Of a stretch of 52,267 nt of DNA, positions 50,939-52,267 are shown piece after piece; the stretch's first letter is position 1; each line of letters begins with the position of its first letter. A program made the position numbers and the translations under genes. The stretch covers positions 1-52,267 of the forward strand of contig CALWKD010000021.1 in NCBI GenBank assembly GCA_944381175.1, in the 5' to 3' direction. The DNA comes from an uncultured Clostridia bacterium. Lineage in GTDB: Bacteria; Bacillota; Clostridia; Christensenellales; UBA1242. The notes under the pieces were generated by a model. The model was not told the DNA's origin. It worked only from the letters and a program-made list of their open reading frames with translations, and searched no databases.

Positions 50939-51790
50939 ATGAAAATCATTGATGTTGAAACTGCACGAGGTGATGTGCTATGTGGTTGTTGGTATGGTGA
51001 AAACTTTAGAGATATTTGTGTGATTATTACAAATGGAAATTGTGGGAATGTTTTTGAAAATAAGTTTTTACGAGATGTAGGCGAAAACTTAGAAAAGAAC
51101 AATATCTCATTTATCTATGCACATAACAGCGGTGCATTTCATAGAATTGATACTCTTACCAAAAATGGGCAACCTATCGGCAACACTTACGAACTTTTTG
51201 AGAACTGCGTTGAAGATTTACAGGCTTATATAGATTTTGTCAAAGATTGTGGTTATAAACACATAATTCTCGGTGGGCATAGTTATGGTGCAAATAAAGT
51301 TATTTATTATCTATCAAAAAATCAAAACGAAAAAATTGACAAATACATTCTTATTTCACCTACCGACACACTGAACCTAAAAAAAAGCGAAAAACTCTCG
51401 GCAGAAAAATTGATGCCCGTTGCATTAAAATACAAGCAAGAAAATAGACTTGACGAACTATTACCTTATCCTTTTGATAATTATAACTTATACACAGCAC
51501 GAGCTTTTTTAGACTTTATAAATAACCCTAATGCAAAGAATCTTCCTATTTACTCAAAAAATGGAGATTTCAGCCAGCTCCAACAAATAAATCAAGTTGG
51601 GCTATACATTATGGGAGAGAATGATAGTTTTGCTTATGGTAATACTTTAAAGCACTTGCAAACAATAAATGAAAATAGCAAAAATAAAGATAATATTATA
51701 AAAGTTATAGAAAATTGTGGACATACTTTTAAAAATAAGAGTTATGAGTTAAGCAAAGCAATTCTAGAATTTGTAAAGGGGGAAAGATGA
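50939..51790 (+). CDS. Alpha/beta hydrolase
   Basis: 283-residue alpha/beta hydrolase. The nucleophile elbow is LGGHSYGANKVIYY (GxSxG). Asp in LYIMGENDSFAYG and His in VIENCGHTFKN complete a plausible triad. It resembles the DUF1749 group of serine hydrolases; substrate unknown. AAGGAGG precedes ATG 50939. Its stop overlaps the start of the SDR fragment (ATGA), so the two came as a unit. Confidence 0.85.
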   Translation: MKIIDVETARGDVLCGCWYGENFRDICVIITNGNCGNVFENKFLRDVGENLEKNNISFIYAHNSGAFHRIDTLTKNGQPIGNTYELFENCVEDLQAYIDFVKDCGYKHIILGGHSYGANKVIYYLSKNQNEKIDKYILISPTDTLNLKKSEKLSAEKLMPVALKYKQENRLDELLPYPFDNYNLYTARAFLDFINNPNAKNLPIYSKNGDFSQLQQINQVGLYIMGENDSFAYGNTLKHLQTINENSKNKDNIIKVIENCGHTFKNKSYELSKAILEFVKGER

Positions 51791-52089
51791 AAAATATTAC
51801 AATAATTACAGGTGGTTCAAGAGGTGTTGGAAAAGAACTTGCAAAAGAATTTTTACTTAAAGGTGAAAATGTTGCAATCATCTCTCGAACAAAAAGTGAA
51901 CTTGAAAAGACAAGAGAAGAATTGTCTAAACTGACAACAAATGATGTTGTCACTTATGCTGGCGATGTAAGTGATGAGAAATTTGTTAAAGAATTCTATA
52001 AGGATATAACAAAGAAATATAACATAACTTGTCTTGTAAATAACGCAGGTGTTGGCAGGGTTCGGCATACGGAGTATGCGCAAAGTTAA
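51787..52089 (+). pseudogene. Truncated short-chain dehydrogenase/reductase
   Basis: The first 90 residues are a clear SDR: ITGGSRGVGKELAKEF (cofactor glycine motif), YAGDVSDEKFVKEFY and ITCLVNNAGVG. The frame then runs into unrelated sequence (RVRHTEYAQS) and stops, so the catalytic YxxxK half is missing. The break coincides with the left arm of the palindromic element at 52050-52115, next to tRNA-Lys. A recombination or insertion at this point is the likely cause. Confidence 0.85.
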
Positions 52090-52115
52090 AATAACTTTGC
52101 AGGTCCCTGCTAACA
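52050..52115. repeat. Three-way-junction palindromic element
   Basis: TGTTGGCAGGG (52050-52060) pairs with CCCTGCTAACA (52105-52115) and encloses two perfect hairpins: GCATAC-GGA-GTATGC (52065-52079) and GCAAAGTTA-AAA-TAACTTTGC (52080-52100). The whole folds as a three-way junction. It interrupts the SDR gene. Confidence 0.7.
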
Positions 52116-52116
52116 A

Positions 52117-52141
52117 GAAAAAAGCCCGAATGGGCTTTTTT
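52117..52141 (-). terminator. Terminator of tRNA-Lys
   Basis: GCCC-GAAT-GGGC with A and T runs on either side, directly at the 3' end of the tRNA on the minus strand. Confidence 0.85.
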
Positions 52142-52216
52142 GGTGGACCAGCAGGGACTCGAACCCTGGACCCATTGATTAAGAGTCAATTGCTCTACCA
52201 ACTGAGCTACTGGTCC
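52141..52216 (-). tRNA. trnK: tRNA-Lys (anticodon CTT)
   Basis: A 76-nt cloverleaf on the minus strand. Acceptor GGACCAG/CTGGTCC, D arm with AGCTCAGTTGGTAGAGC, anticodon loop CTCTTAA (CTT), T arm with GGGTTCGAGTCCC, and encoded CCA. It decodes AAG. Confidence 0.97.
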
Positions 52217-52267
52217 ATATTTATAGTTTTATGTCTTTTCGGACCCTTCGATTAAGAGGTGCCTTTG

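Noticed and set aside
52050..52115. Integron attC site
   Set aside because: The ends read GTTGGCA and GTTAGCA, not GTTRRRY, and no integrase is present in the window.

Overview
The window reads as chromosomal DNA from an AT-rich, spore-lineage Bacillota (Clostridia-like) bacterium, probably uncultured. The evidence is an HrcA/CIRCE heat-shock operon, SepF, FloA, the Asp23-like/FakA pair, DnaI plus a DnaD-domain protein, a Cys-type L28, an L27 with the Prp-cleaved N-terminal extension, and three sporulation genes: yqfC, yqfD and a tiny spoVM-like gene beside rpmB. I could not assign a genus.

Layout. 1-3.4 kb: an unknown gene, rplM-rpsI behind a structured leader, trxB and the spoVM-like gene. 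3.4-8.8 kb: rpmB divergent from asp23-like/fakA, then three single genes of unknown function. 8.9-9.6 kb: a divergent pair of small HTH regulators with clustered operator-like sites. 9.9-15.8 kb: CIRCE-hrcA-grpE-dnaK-(pyrophosphatase-like)-(cysteine hydrolase)-dnaJ, followed by rsmE-mtaB, an unknown gene and rpsU. 19.4-24 kb: an XRE pseudogene and pcrA-ligA. 24-29 kb: the str operon rpsL-rpsG-fusA-tuf behind a leader of about 400 nt with an internal terminator-like hairpin. 29-31 kb: three leftward unknown genes, one with an early stop codon. 31-35 kb: sepF-zinc ribbon-lspA-rluD, the L21/Prp/L27 operon and an OGG1-type glycosylase. 35-39 kb: two large unknown lipoproteins. 39-43.8 kb: floA-(unknown)-yqfC-yqfD-ybeY-era and a DUF378 protein. 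44 kb: tRNA-Trp within repeats. 44.6-49.3 kb: an MBL hydrolase, dnaI/dnaD-like genes and an M1-type lipoprotein peptidase. 49.5-52.2 kb: a patchwork of accessory genes and gene remnants ending at tRNA-Lys.

Most genes serve translation, protein folding and processing, replication and repair, or envelope and spore functions. Three features stand out. GrpE carries a 60-residue Cys/His-rich extension unlike the normal family. Three apparently unrelated unknown proteins end in the same (D/N)GEGK tail. Several genes have an extended -10 box placed 5-6 nt before the start codon, which predicts leaderless mRNAs. The two tRNA loci are also surrounded by duplicated or palindromic DNA that suggests small integrated or repeat elements. 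All calls come from reading the sequence; no database search was possible.
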